Below, one piece after another: positions 54,801 through 63,682 of a stretch of DNA of 64,000 nt (position 1 is its first letter; each line of letters begins with the position of its first letter). Source of the DNA: Legionella birminghamensis. GTDB lineage: Bacteria > Pseudomonadota > Gammaproteobacteria > Legionellales > Legionellaceae. Position numbers and translations under genes: made by a program. The stretch covers positions 2,666,001 through 2,730,000 of the forward strand of contig NZ_UGNW01000001.1 of NCBI RefSeq assembly GCF_900452515.1, written 5' to 3'. Under the pieces are notes generated by a model, which had not been told where the DNA came from, did no database searches, and saw only the letters and a program-made list of their open reading frames with translations.

Positions 54801-55044
54801 ATCGCAGCTTGTCGTTATAGAGGTAAACAGAAATCGTATGGTCTTTAAAATTAAACTTTTCTTTCATAGCGGATTTAAACGAGGTAAAAAAACCATATGA
54901 TATCATATTATTGACATAGTGCGCATATTGAGAACACACGTGACAACTTCGTCTTAGCCCAATATTTATAAATATCCAAAATTTATGCCTGTTTGAAACT
55001 TGATAAATATTGACAAAATCGAGTGCATTGTGCATGATTAGCAT
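51874..55044 (-). CDS. 1056-residue protein of unknown function with NLS-like basic cluster
   Basis: Not recognised. Residues 155-375 are Gly/Ala/Ser-rich and hydrophobic, resembling membrane-interacting segments of large secreted toxins. Residues 437-458 hold KRK and KKAK separated by an acidic/Gly stretch, close to a bipartite nuclear-localisation signal. Residues 460-700 are helical and charged; 755-860 are Pro/Lys-rich and disordered-looking; 890-1045 show alternating small/hydrophobic residues in beta-repeat style (for example VSAGVGLGLFGASAQV). No signal peptide is seen. The first ~45 residues look poorly protein-like, so the start could be further in. Its position between murJ and rpsT, and the adjoining repeats, mark it as accessory. 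Confidence 0.6.
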   Translation of the reverse strand: MLIMHNALDFVNIYQVSNRHKFWIFINIGLRRSCHVCSQYAHYVNNMISYGFFTSFKSAMKEKFNFKDHTISVYLYNDKLRFKLRNRDGQTHHSSNYHLAKWLEDNLSTFPAYSNDSQFLCRYIQHQLRQFCTSNHSKFVQVFDDRRSTEKKVVIGEPYGLLGGVTGGQILQVTCSGLQIAAAVALTPVNPWLASGVWSSGVATLTQAIQDENLSTAKYLSTGVVSASTGLLGGGANILLGQGVTAMLVGGALSKPAGRALEAVVTQQPLPSGEDLLSDVVVGGIANVVGGKTSEYTSKASGFVLGKMINPVSSALNATVSQSLTAASAATSSQITSQVTENVLLEKPLGHNLTPSSLVATALASGAAGGIQAYMQHQERRIKLIVQDEDGNERVIWSGSEQDYEDYDIAKKVEEWQGTMDLDELTERLAEETGEKSSRKRKADDDDSGRAKKAKVEPLVPPEKWDDSLTAVKLVKAERAAGGGINAIAKRMSDILACKFWGGDPANHDNAAKEAMRIQFEKDQDGSSQRHEKRLIRSASRYMEAHRIEHAAKALLVQYESQKPATIQTIKYFNEAPQKDLIVQVYIQKIDNEFKKAGYSSLDGDQKAQLTMICNEHLTKTPTDRQKEAFINAGFAIAGGNFTDDQRGAAYNIFKKAQETAVNVGERRFDGLEVQKKERVHKNRTKVLKCAVGVVEQAAKEVLRGGAGAGVQTDGQQVKLTVGPAKQPDMVPVYTSGEKGQFSQQLEDAVKKTAPTVREQAPLSLIKETVVSPPPLKHLPLPVKRPAAPVNNRNNNLPPNKVARATPATASKVERSKLPVKTETKQKEKDKKGREHWRYTGNKNKKDGQFAAAPHKQMSTSRNGLFSRPGVNLKQGDKSVGVTNSTSYVAPLDISSHVQLELTQTTSVGVAHMTSESGVPAVSATASSRLEVAKMKKARLDLFAVDLNASASDKELGLSAQVSLAQVQTVLETKPVCQKGSCTKVTVVASLHAGSAGIKAGFSNNGNNTKVSAGVGLGLFGASAQVNIEKWTENTGNTGVQSTSGLQDPLIQPRIK

Positions 55045-55113
55045 CTTTTGATATATAGTCCGTGGCCTGAATCAGAATAATGGCTGCCGTCTTACTGAGT
55101 GGAGAGATTTTAA

Positions 55114-55380
55114 GTGGCAAATATTAAGTCAGCAATTAAACGCGCCCGTCAAAACATTAAACTGCGTCAGCACAATGCCAGTGCACGCTCAATGTACCGT
55201 ACATTTGTTAAGAATGTACTGAAAGCCGTTGAAACAGGTGACCATGAAGCAGCTAAAGCAGCTTATGCAAAAGCGCAACCTGTTATTGACAAAGCTGCTG
55301 GCAAGGGCCTGATTCATAAAAATAAAGCAGCCCGTATTAAAAGCCGCCTGAGCGCCCGCATCAAAGCAATGTCTGCTTAA
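55114..55380 (+). CDS. rpsT: Ribosomal protein bS20
   Basis: 88 residues, Lys/Arg/Ala-rich: [20 protein letters not shown] at the start and [19 protein letters not shown] at the end are diagnostic. It binds 16S rRNA early in 30S assembly. The start is GTG with GGAGAG upstream; a weak start codon is also a feature of rpsT in E. coli, where S20 limits its own translation, and similar control is plausible here. A hairpin follows the stop. Confidence 0.97.
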   Translation: MANIKSAIKRARQNIKLRQHNASARSMYRTFVKNVLKAVETGDHEAAKAAYAKAQPVIDKAAGKGLIHKNKAARIKSRLSARIKAMSA

Positions 55381-55389
55381 TTCAGTTTT

Positions 55390-55417
55390 ATTCTCACATC
55401 CCAAGGGGTGTGAGAAT
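55390..55417 (+). terminator. Hairpin downstream of rpsT
   Basis: ATTCTCACATCCC, loop AA, GGGGTGTGAGAAT gives a 13-bp stem with one G-T pair, 9 bases after the rpsT stop. No strong T-run follows, so termination may be partial or Rho-assisted. Confidence 0.65.
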
Positions 55418-55547
55418 CCTGCATTTATACCCTCACCCAATAGTCAAACCAAGCCCTTCGTAGAAATTCGGCACAAAACTACATACACTTAATTTATAAG
55501 TTCCGCTCTTTTTTCGTTATGCTTTAGACTAAATAAGGAGCACTCTC

Positions 55548-55723
55548 ATGGAAGATAAAAAGCAAATCCGCCCAATGGTGAAGCCAGCAGCCTTCCTCAG
55601 TCGAATTATCAGAAAGAAAAACCGGGTGAAAAAAATAAACAGTCACTAATTAATTTTAATGTTAATTTTAATGATCACGATGCTTTGTTTCATATTGCTA
55701 AAAAAAATCATAGGATAGATTGA
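55548..55723 (+). pseudogene. Small gene with apparent frameshift
   Basis: An ATG at 55548 has a strong AAGGAG seven bases upstream. The uninterrupted frame gives only a 33-residue basic peptide that stops at 55649. Reading one frame over from the A-run at 55557-55561 gives a longer, more protein-like continuation to 55723: hydrophilic sequence with PQSNYQKEKPGEKNKQ, then NFNVNFNDHDALFHIAKKN. One extra A in the run would join the two into a 58-residue protein. It may be a decayed gene, a sequencing error or slippage. No family recognised. Confidence 0.45.
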
Positions 55724-56054
55724 ATTAGCCCTGCGGCTTGTCCCATAGCCTATTTACACAAAGTGCATGAGAATTTATAGCTATCGAATCCCCGCGGCTG
55801 CGACCGCGGGACCCATGAAGCCAATTTAATGTTAAGAACACTTGTTTATGGCTACCTGTTAAACCCTATTTTCTGGCAACATTGAAACTTGTCTGAGGAC
55901 CGTACTACTTCAACAGGCATGGGCCCCGCGGTCGCAGCCGCGGGGATTCGGTGGTCTGTGCCGCGGGGATTCGGATGGGGAAAACGTTTGTGTAGATAGC
56001 TACCTGTAGATTAATGCCCACGTATCCGGAGAGAGTAGAAATGCGTAGAATAGC
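55724..56054. repeat. Repeat region with MITE-like family 1 copy B
   Basis: No gene is seen. The element at 55728-55951 is the inverted homologue of the one at 39964-40185: CTGCGGCTTGTCCCATAG, a CACAAAGTGCATGAGAATT stretch, the palindrome at 55784-55816, a ~100-bp core and the palindrome at 55918-55951 ending GCCGCGGGGATTCGG. A further half palindrome (CCGCGGGGATTCGG, 55961-55974) and TGTGTAGATAGCTA (55990) follow, so the region is a mosaic of the same modules. Confidence 0.8.
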
Positions 56055-56771
56055 TCAGGGAAGATAGACGTCAAACCGTATTGTTTTTCCTGGAATACTG
56101 AAATTGGGAGTCGATAAGGGAGCTAATAGTTGCGGCCATTTTACCACCACTTTACTTCGCACCCTTTTTTGCGCTGTCTGCAATAAAGCCATGGCATCAT
56201 AATCGGTACCAATTAATTGCTGCAGTACCTGCAAATCTTTTTTCACCAGTGCTGATTTTTGTCTGGCTGGATGCATCGGATCGATATAGATGACATCTGG
56301 ATATTCATCAACCTCTATCTGATTTAAATAAGAAATCGCATCAACCTGTTTAAGTGATAAATTGAGCGCTTCTCTCGACAATTCATCCTGACGCAGCAAA
56401 GCATCCTGTAACAATGCGGCGATCACCGGGTTTCTTTCCAGCATCAGAACACTTGCACCAAATGAAGCGAGAACGGCGGCATCGCGTCCCCAGCCTGCTG
56501 TTGCATCAATTATACGAACACTTGGTCCTGGCTTGCAGGCACGGACTATCCCCTGCTTTTTTCCCTCATTTTTACGGCTTTGCCAATAGGCATATTCAAA
56601 ATTGGCCTGCTGCGGCATAAAAGGAGAAATTCGCAGCGATAAACCATTTTCAGTGAGGAGAAGTTGATTTTTTGCTTTGGAATCCAGTGGTAGTTGTAAA
56701 CTGTTTGCCAGTTCATTCGCCCGGAGCTGAAGCGATTCATCCTCGCAGGCAATTGACAAATTTTCAATCAT
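56055..56771 (-). CDS. rsmJ: RsmJ, 16S rRNA (guanine-1516-N2) methyltransferase
   Basis: 238 residues. The Rossmann SAM-binding motif IIDATAGWGRDAAVLASFGA and the N2-guanine pocket VIYIDPMHPARQKSALVKKD identify the RsmJ (YhiQ) family. It methylates G1516 of 16S rRNA. It overlaps the end of gmhB by 8 bases and is the last gene of the glyQ operon. Confidence 0.9.
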   Translation of the reverse strand: MIENLSIACEDESLQLRANELANSLQLPLDSKAKNQLLLTENGLSLRISPFMPQQANFEYAYWQSRKNEGKKQGIVRACKPGPSVRIIDATAGWGRDAAVLASFGASVLMLERNPVIAALLQDALLRQDELSREALNLSLKQVDAISYLNQIEVDEYPDVIYIDPMHPARQKSALVKKDLQVLQQLIGTDYDAMALLQTAQKRVRSKVVVKWPQLLAPLSTPNFSIPGKTIRFDVYLP

Positions 56772-57303
56772 GCAGCTTGTCCAGGCTTCTCACATAATCG
56801 AGCAGGGAATGGAAAACAGGGACTTCTGGATAATTCATAAGCCCTGCCCTGTCAGTCATTGGCGACAATACCATGACAGGAGTAGCCCCTGCAGCCATTG
56901 CGGCCTGAATATCGGATACCCTGTCACCTACAAAATGAACGCCCTCTAATGAACAGGCAAGCTTTTTAGCCAGGCCCAGTAATAAACCCGGCTGGGGCTT
57001 GCGGCACTTACACCCTTCCTCCGGCATGTGAATACAATATTCAATAGCAGCAATCTCACCGCCTACCAGCTGTAATTCACTCAGCATTTTCTGATGAATT
57101 GATAACAGGGTTTGCTCGGTATAATAGCCGCGTGAAACACCGGATTGATTAGTTGCAATACCAAGCTGATAGCCTAACTGCGTCAGCCGGGCAATGGCTT
57201 CCTTGCTGCCCGGTAAGAAGTTAAAATCCTCTTCACAGCGAATATAGTTAATTGAATCGGCATTAATGACTCCATCCCGATCCAGTAAAATCACTTTATT
57301 CAT
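56764..57303 (-). CDS. gmhB: GmhB, heptose-1,7-bisphosphate 7-phosphatase
   Basis: 179 residues of the HAD superfamily. The nucleophile motif LLDRDGVINAD (two Asp) opens the protein, ATNQSGVSRGYY is motif II, and CIHMPEEGCKCRKPQPG carries the Cys/His zinc site characteristic of GmhB. It makes heptose 1-phosphate for the LPS core. Its ATG overlaps the glyS stop (ATGA). Confidence 0.93.
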   Translation of the reverse strand: MNKVILLDRDGVINADSINYIRCEEDFNFLPGSKEAIARLTQLGYQLGIATNQSGVSRGYYTEQTLLSIHQKMLSELQLVGGEIAAIEYCIHMPEEGCKCRKPQPGLLLGLAKKLACSLEGVHFVGDRVSDIQAAMAAGATPVMVLSPMTDRAGLMNYPEVPVFHSLLDYVRSLDKLHD

Positions 57304-59369
57304 GATACCGTCTGTAAAACCGAAATATCTGCTACGCTTTGCAGCAGCCCTTGTAGCCGACCCAATAAGGCCAAACGATTGGCTTTAATTTTCTCATCGT
57401 CGACCATCACCATCACCCGTTCAAAAAATGCATCGACTGCAGTTTTTAATCCTGCCAATTGATTTAATATTAGCGAATATTTTTTGCTTTGCTGCCAGCT
57501 TTTTGATCTTTCTTCCACTTCAAGCAATGAGGCATAGAGATGCTGCTCGGCAATTTCACTCAGCAGGCTGGAGTCGACATTCTCACTATAGATTTGCTGT
57601 TGCAAAATATTGCCTACCCGTTTACAGGCAGCTGCTAAAGAACTGGCTTCGGGCAAATCAATAAATTGAAGCAATGCCTGCACCCGCTGGTCAAAATCAT
57701 AGAGATTATCTGACTGACGGGCGCGTACCGCCAGCACGATATCATTACTCACATTCTGCGCTTGATAATAGGAATGCAGGCGCTCCAGAATAAATGCCTG
57801 AATTTCCTGCAAAGCCGGCTCATTCGCGTTTATCAGCTTGCCATACACTGCAATTGAGGCATTAATCAATTGAGACAGATTCAATGCTACTGGATTATTC
57901 ATGAGCATGCGGACAATCGCCAAGGCATGCCTTCTCAATTTAAAGGGGTCTTTCATACCGGTTGGCTTTTGCCCTATCGCGAAAATACCGACTAAAGTAT
58001 CCAGGCGATCAGCAAGTGACAAGGCAAAACCAAGAGACGATTGCGGAAGCGCATCACCTGAAAAACGCGGCAGATATTGTTCATTAAGCGCAATAGCGAC
58101 ATCCAGCTTTTCGCCATCGTGTTTTGCATAATAATACCCCATCAATCCCTGCAATTCGGGAAACTCACCCACCATCCCCGTCATCAGATCGCATTTGCTA
58201 AGCTCTGCAGCACGCATGGCCTGCTCTCTATCCAGACCTAATGGCTGAATAAACTGCTCCATAATCGCCTGAATACGCAGGGATTTATCCAGGAGGCTCC
58301 CTAGTTTAGCCTGAAAAATCACTTTTGAAATGGCATCCAGATGTCGGGAAAGTGTCTGCTTTTTATCCTGGTCAAAAAAGAAAGCAGCATCGCTCAGACG
58401 TGCACGCATTACTTTTTCATTACCCGCTATAACCTGCTCTGGTTTCTTACTTTCAATATTTGAAATAGTGATGAACAAAGGCATCAGCTGCTGTTTTTCA
58501 TCTTTCAAGGCAAAACATTTCTGATGCGATTGCATCGATGCGATTAATGCTTCAGACGGAACCTCCAAAAATGCCGGATCAAAACCCGCTAATAATGCCT
58601 GTGGCCATTCAACAATTGAGGCCACCTCAGTTACCAGTTCGTCAGGCATGACGGCATGCCCTCTAGCCTTCGCTGCTGTTTTTTCAATTTGCTCAACAAT
58701 TAATTGACGGCGTTTGCTAAAATCAGCCACCACTGAAGCATTGTATAAAGCCTGCTCATAATCCCCGGGATGCTCTATTTGAACAGCCTGCGGGTGATGG
58801 AAGCGATGGCCATAAGAAATACGTCCCGTAGCCACTCCCAAAACGCTTGCTTTAATGATTTGCTTACCCCAGAGCATTACGGCCCAATGCACAGGCCGGG
58901 AAAACTCTTCATCCCCTGCACCCCAGCGCATAGGCTTGGGAATTGGCAATGCCGATAGTGATTGTTGCACCAGTTCAGGTAATATAGTTTCGCTGGGCGC
59001 ACCAGGCGAATGACTCTCATAAATGAACCATTCGCCCTTGTCTGTTTTACTGCGGCCAAGCTGATCAACCCCCACCCCGCAGGAACGGGCAAAGCCAAGA
59101 AGCGCAGGACTCGGCTTACCGTCTGCATCGTAAGCCACAGCAACTGCCGGTCCTCTTTTCACTGTGGTCTGGGACGGTTGTTCTTTAGCTACTTTACTTA
59201 TAAGGATCGCAAGACGTCGCGGTGTAGCAAATGACTTAATGGCCTCGTAAGCAATTTGGGCTTTGTCCAAAGCGTCTTTCATGTTATAGGCTAGCTCTTT
59301 GGATAAAGGTAAAACAGAACCGGAGGGTAATTCTTCGCAACCTAATTCGAATAAAAAATCATTAACCAT
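57300..59369 (-). CDS. glyS: Glycyl-tRNA synthetase beta subunit
   Basis: 689 residues, typical for GlyS. The N-terminus FLFELGCEELPSG, then ATPRRLAILI and MRWGAGDEEFSRPVHWAVML are diagnostic; the HD-like and DALR-type anticodon regions follow. It forms an alpha2-beta2 enzyme with GlyQ. It starts 3 bases after the glyQ stop. Confidence 0.96.
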   Translation of the reverse strand: MVNDFLFELGCEELPSGSVLPLSKELAYNMKDALDKAQIAYEAIKSFATPRRLAILISKVAKEQPSQTTVKRGPAVAVAYDADGKPSPALLGFARSCGVGVDQLGRSKTDKGEWFIYESHSPGAPSETILPELVQQSLSALPIPKPMRWGAGDEEFSRPVHWAVMLWGKQIIKASVLGVATGRISYGHRFHHPQAVQIEHPGDYEQALYNASVVADFSKRRQLIVEQIEKTAAKARGHAVMPDELVTEVASIVEWPQALLAGFDPAFLEVPSEALIASMQSHQKCFALKDEKQQLMPLFITISNIESKKPEQVIAGNEKVMRARLSDAAFFFDQDKKQTLSRHLDAISKVIFQAKLGSLLDKSLRIQAIMEQFIQPLGLDREQAMRAAELSKCDLMTGMVGEFPELQGLMGYYYAKHDGEKLDVAIALNEQYLPRFSGDALPQSSLGFALSLADRLDTLVGIFAIGQKPTGMKDPFKLRRHALAIVRMLMNNPVALNLSQLINASIAVYGKLINANEPALQEIQAFILERLHSYYQAQNVSNDIVLAVRARQSDNLYDFDQRVQALLQFIDLPEASSLAAACKRVGNILQQQIYSENVDSSLLSEIAEQHLYASLLEVEERSKSWQQSKKYSLILNQLAGLKTAVDAFFERVMVMVDDEKIKANRLALLGRLQGLLQSVADISVLQTVS

Positions 59370-59372
59370 TGT

Positions 59373-60266
59373 TTACACCTTCAATAAAGGAAAACCCAAG
59401 GCTTCACGCGCCTGATAATACGCCTGTGCCACAGATCTTGATAACTGACGGACTCGCAGGATATACCGTTGGCGCTCAGTCACTGAGATTGCCCGCCGTG
59501 CATCCAGTAAGTTAAATGCATGGGAAGCTTTAATCACCATTTCATAAGCAGGTAAAGGCAAACTCAGGGCAATCAGTTTCTCCGCTTCGCTTTCGTAGTA
59601 ATCAAACTGTTTAAATAATTCTTCAACATTCGCATGTTCAAAATTATAGGCTGACATTTCCACCTCATTCTGGTGAAAAACATCCCCGTACGTCACCGTC
59701 TTATCGGCTGTCTTGCACCAGGGTAAATTAAAGAGGTTATCTACTCCTAATACAGCCATGGCAATACGCTCCAGGCCATAAGTAAGCTCGCCGGTTACCG
59801 GTTTGCAGCTCAGGCCGCCTACTTGCTGAAAATAGGTAAACTGGGAAACTTCCATGCCATTCTGCCAGACTTCCCAGCCCAGTCCCCAGGCCCCCAGGGT
59901 GGGGGATTCCCAATTGTCTTCTACAAAACGAATATCGTCCGTTAAGGGATCCACACCCAGCGCTCGCAGGGAATCCAGGTATTTCTCCTGAATATCGAGA
60001 GGAGATGGCTTTAGAATAACCTGAAACTGATAATAATGTTGTACACGGTTTGGATTATCGCCGTAACGGCCATCAGCCGGCCTGCGTGAAGGCTGCACAT
60101 AGGCGGTTGCCCAGGGCTCTGGGCCAATTGCTTTTAAAAATGTCGCGGGATGAAAAGTCCCGGCACCGACTTCCATATCCAGAGGCTGTAATAGTACGCA
60201 TCCCTGCTTGGCCCAGAATTGCTGCAAGGTCAAAATAATGTCCTGGAAAGTCGATGGTTTATTCAT
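59373..60266 (-). CDS. glyQ: Glycyl-tRNA synthetase alpha subunit
   Basis: About 297 residues. [34 protein letters not shown] and [20 protein letters not shown] are characteristic of the catalytic alpha subunit (class II). I use the ATG at 60266, which gives the usual length; a TTG eleven codons upstream is in frame. First gene of the glyQ-glyS-gmhB-rsmJ operon. Confidence 0.95.
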   Translation of the reverse strand: MNKPSTFQDIILTLQQFWAKQGCVLLQPLDMEVGAGTFHPATFLKAIGPEPWATAYVQPSRRPADGRYGDNPNRVQHYYQFQVILKPSPLDIQEKYLDSLRALGVDPLTDDIRFVEDNWESPTLGAWGLGWEVWQNGMEVSQFTYFQQVGGLSCKPVTGELTYGLERIAMAVLGVDNLFNLPWCKTADKTVTYGDVFHQNEVEMSAYNFEHANVEELFKQFDYYESEAEKLIALSLPLPAYEMVIKASHAFNLLDARRAISVTERQRYILRVRQLSRSVAQAYYQAREALGFPLLKV

Positions 60267-60324
60267 GCTTATCTCATCTATATTCTGTGTTTTCTGCAAA
60301 GTGAAATGGATTCTGCAATCTTAT

Positions 60325-60397
60325 GCAGGTTGGGCCTTGGCCCAACCTTAGCTCTGGAGTGGTACAACTCGCTTTGTCGGGCCAGGGCCCAACCTGC
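60325..60397. repeat. Nested inverted repeats between glyQ and the dsbA-like gene
   Basis: A perfect hairpin GGTTGGGCC-TT-GGCCCAACC lies at 60328-60347. Its outer arm GCAGGTTGGGCC also pairs with GGGCCCAACCTGC at 60385-60397, so two alternative structures are possible. It lies downstream of the dsbA-like gene on the minus strand and resembles the other dispersed stem-loops in this window in style but not in sequence. Confidence 0.7.
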
Positions 60398-60412
60398 AAT
60401 AATTAGTTAATC

Positions 60413-61216
60413 TTAATTACTTCCCGCTTTTTTGATCATCTCCATTAAGGACTCTTCACTGGCAGCGCCTGGAACAAATGAAGGCTCGCTGCCTGCTTTA
60501 AATGTGCCATTTGGTGTAGATGCAATGATAAATGCAGGAGTTCCCATCAGGTGCAGTTTTTCAGCTAACTGGCGATTGGCATCCAGCGCATCGGTTACAG
60601 TCTGGCTGTTCATGTCAGCAGCAAACTTGGTCATATCCAGACCCGCTGCTTTCGCTGCATCATTGATGCTTTGATCAGTAATGCGTTGTTCCTGGCCAAA
60701 TAAAGCATCATGCATAGCTTTGTATTTACCCTGCATGGCGGCAGCTAAAGCAGCTCGAGACGCTTTTTCTGAACTTTTGCCAAAAATAGGGAATTCTTTA
60801 TAAATGACGCGTAAGTTAGGATCTTTTTGAATCAGGCCGCCTACTATCGGTGCCATCTTTTTGCAATGGATGCATTGGTAATCAAAAAACTCAACCAGGG
60901 TTACGTTACCATTGGGATTACCTAACACCGTTAATTTATCACTGAATAAATCATTGGCATTCGTTTGAATTGCGGATTGTGCCTGCTGTTGCATGCTTTG
61001 CTGCTGTTTTTGCTGCAGCGCCTGGGACGCTTCAATCAGTACTTCGGGATTATTAACCAAATAATCATGAATAACCTGCTCAATCGCTTTTTTTTGTGCA
61101 TCGGGCATGGATGCGGCTGCGTTAGTGCCTGCAGCAGTAGTGCTGTCTGCCATAGCGATTGGAGAAAACATTGCAGTAATTAATGCGCCAGCTGTTAATA
61201 GTCCTGAAAATTTCAC
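60413..61216 (-). CDS. DsbA2/Com1-like periplasmic thiol-disulfide oxidoreductase
   Basis: About 267 residues from a GTG at 61216 with AAGGGGA upstream. A signal peptide (cleavage near AMA-DS, residue 23) is followed by a helical, Gln-rich N-terminal extension (about 38-85) that in DsbA2/DsbG-type proteins serves dimerisation. The thioredoxin fold carries CIHC at 115-118 and the cis-Pro loop GTPAF. It should form or isomerise disulfides in the periplasm. Legionella and Coxiella carry proteins of this type (DsbA2, Com1). An in-frame upstream extension to 61312 is probably untranslated. Confidence 0.88.
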   Translation of the reverse strand: MKFSGLLTAGALITAMFSPIAMADSTTAAGTNAAASMPDAQKKAIEQVIHDYLVNNPEVLIEASQALQQKQQQSMQQQAQSAIQTNANDLFSDKLTVLGNPNGNVTLVEFFDYQCIHCKKMAPIVGGLIQKDPNLRVIYKEFPIFGKSSEKASRAALAAAMQGKYKAMHDALFGQEQRITDQSINDAAKAAGLDMTKFAADMNSQTVTDALDANRQLAEKLHLMGTPAFIIASTPNGTFKAGSEPSFVPGAASEESLMEMIKKAGSN

Positions 61217-61338
61217 GAAAAGTCCCCTTAATAAATTGTCCAGATTGCTGGTGCTCCAGCACATTGCCTGTGCGGATCCACCCGTTTCAATTTTCCGAAT
61301 GAACCCTAGCATCAGAGGATTTGAATTTCAAGTTAATT

Positions 61339-63519
61339 TTAAAAAGTACAATCTTCCGGCGTTAAATTGGCATAAGCAAGTACCAGCCACTTCATTCCAT
61401 GATTTTTAAATTTAACCTGGACACGCGTATGTGCTCCGGTACCTTCTACAGAAATGACTACACCCGTCCCGAATTTTGCGTGGGAGACGGCCTGGCCCAG
61501 TTTTAACCCGGCATCTTCAGCCAGGTTTGCGGTCACGGTTTTTGAAGTGATTGGCTTCTGGAATTGTGTTTTTACCCTTAACTCATGCAGGTGCTCAGGA
61601 GGCAATTCCCGCAGGAAACGCGAGGGTCGATGGTACTCTTCGCGTCCATATTGACGCCTTACTTCCGCATACGTGAGAAAAAGCTCTTCCATGGCACGGG
61701 TCATCCCCACATAGCAAAGCCGTCTCTCTTCCTCAAGCCGTCCCGGCTCCTCAATAGACTGTTTACCTGGAAACACGCCCTCCTCCATTCCGCTTAGAAA
61801 TACCAGCGGGAACTCCAGGCCTTTTGCTGCATGAAGTGTCATCAGGTGCACATAACGCTCATGCTCGCCAGCCTGCATTTCCCCTGCTTCGAGCGACGCA
61901 TGGGCCAGGAATGCAACCAGTAAAGGCAACTCCTCATCATAATCATCCTGCTCATAGCGAAACTCTTTGGCGGCATTCACTAACTCCTGTAAGTTATCAA
62001 GACGGGACTCTGATTTATCGCCTTTCACTTTCGCAAAATGCGCGTAAAGGCCGCTTATATTAATGACTTCGCTGATTTGCCTGTCAAGTTCCAGGCCGGC
62101 TATCCGCTGTTGCAAATCCTTTATTAAATGAAGGAAGCGTCCCAAAGAACTACTTGCCCTTTGCGTAAGATGTGAGGAATCATTGACTAACAGTTCAGCA
62201 GCCTGCCAAAGCGAAATCTGTTCTGATTTTGCCAGTTGGCGTAATTCATCCAGCGTCTTCTCGCCAATACCGCGAGTTGGAAAATTAACAACTCGTTCAA
62301 AGGCTGTATCATCCTTTGTATTAGCCATCAACCGCATGTACGCCAATGCGTCTTTGATTTCCGCCCGTTCAAAAAAGCGCAGGCCGCCATGAATACGATA
62401 GGCAATGCCGGCATGCAGCAGCGCCTCTTCCAATACCCGTGACTGGGCATTCGAACGATACAGAATGGCAATCTCGTCGGCACTGCGTCCCTGATTGATT
62501 GCAAGGCTGATGCGTTCACTGATAAAGCGGGCTTCATCCAGCTCATTAAACGCACTGTAAACCACAATCTTTTCGCCCGTACGGCCATCTGTCCACAAGT
62601 CCTTGCCCATGCGGGTTTTATTGTTTGTGATCAAGGCATTGGCTGCTTCGAGGATAGTAGCGGTTGATCTGTAGTTCTGCTCCAGACGGATTGTTTCTGT
62701 ATTGGGGTAATCCCTGACAAACTGGGCAATATTTTCAACCTTCGCACCTCTCCAGCCATAGATGGACTGGTCATCGTCGCCAACCGCCATAACCACCGCC
62801 TGATCACCTGCGAGCAATCGTATCCAGGCATACTGAATAGTATTGGTATCCTGAAACTCATCGACCAGTATGGCATTAAACCGTTGACGATAATGCTCAA
62901 GAATATCGGGATTATTACGTAAAAGTTCATGTGTCCGCAGCAGTAATTCCGCAAAATCGATTACTCCCGCATTTTGACAGGCTTGTTCATAGGCTTCATA
63001 GATACGGATTAGCGTACGGGTCGGCCCATAACTTTGGGCATGGATATGCTGGGGACGTAAACCCTCATCCTTTCGGCCATTAATAAAGGATTGAGCCTGT
63101 TTTACCGGCCATTGTTCTTCATCAAGATTTAACGAGGCAATAACCCGCTTTAACATACGGGCCTGATCATCGCTATCCAGAATGTGGAAGGTTTCCGGAA
63201 GATTCGCCCTCTCGAAGTGACGGCGCAGCATGCGGTGGCAGAGTCCATGAAAGGTTCCAACCCATAATCCATGAACCGGTGCATCAAAAATCTGGCCAAG
63301 CCGGCTGCGCATCTCACCCGCTGCTTTATTGGTAAAGGTAACCGCCAGGATAGAAGAAAACGGCATATGGTAATGAGAAACCAGCCAGGCAATCCTGCTC
63401 ACCAATACCCTTGTCTTTCCACTGCCCGCCCCAGCCAGGACCAGAATATTCTTCAAAGAGGCAGTCACGGCTTCATATTGCCGCTGATTTAAACCTTTGG
63501 TTAATAATTCTACCGCCAT
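61339..63519 (-). CDS. uvrD: DNA helicase II (UvrD)
   Basis: About 726 residues of superfamily 1A. Motifs in order: Q motif LNQRQYEAV, Walker A LAGAGSGKTRVL, DEFQDTN (motif II), VGDDDQSIYGWRGA (III), LEQNYRS (IV), then the VHLMTLHAAKGLEFP and MTRAMEELFLTYA regions. The C-terminal Tudor-like tail ends with an RVQVKFKNHG strand. It unwinds DNA in nucleotide-excision and mismatch repair. I use the ATG at 63519 with GGGAG upstream; the frame extends 54 codons further without protein-like sequence. Confidence 0.95.
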   Translation of the reverse strand: MAVELLTKGLNQRQYEAVTASLKNILVLAGAGSGKTRVLVSRIAWLVSHYHMPFSSILAVTFTNKAAGEMRSRLGQIFDAPVHGLWVGTFHGLCHRMLRRHFERANLPETFHILDSDDQARMLKRVIASLNLDEEQWPVKQAQSFINGRKDEGLRPQHIHAQSYGPTRTLIRIYEAYEQACQNAGVIDFAELLLRTHELLRNNPDILEHYRQRFNAILVDEFQDTNTIQYAWIRLLAGDQAVVMAVGDDDQSIYGWRGAKVENIAQFVRDYPNTETIRLEQNYRSTATILEAANALITNNKTRMGKDLWTDGRTGEKIVVYSAFNELDEARFISERISLAINQGRSADEIAILYRSNAQSRVLEEALLHAGIAYRIHGGLRFFERAEIKDALAYMRLMANTKDDTAFERVVNFPTRGIGEKTLDELRQLAKSEQISLWQAAELLVNDSSHLTQRASSSLGRFLHLIKDLQQRIAGLELDRQISEVINISGLYAHFAKVKGDKSESRLDNLQELVNAAKEFRYEQDDYDEELPLLVAFLAHASLEAGEMQAGEHERYVHLMTLHAAKGLEFPLVFLSGMEEGVFPGKQSIEEPGRLEEERRLCYVGMTRAMEELFLTYAEVRRQYGREEYHRPSRFLRELPPEHLHELRVKTQFQKPITSKTVTANLAEDAGLKLGQAVSHAKFGTGVVISVEGTGAHTRVQVKFKNHGMKWLVLAYANLTPEDCTF

Positions 63520-63682
63520 ACATGACTCCCGCTTTGAAAAATGAGCTATTATCTTAAATTTAGTGGAGTAATCGCAATAAAAATTATCGATTATTAAATA
63601 GACCAGCTTTCCTGTATGGATTATTTTCCAATTCTGGCAAACAAAGTATATGATTAATAAAAAGGAACCTGAGTAATACAAT

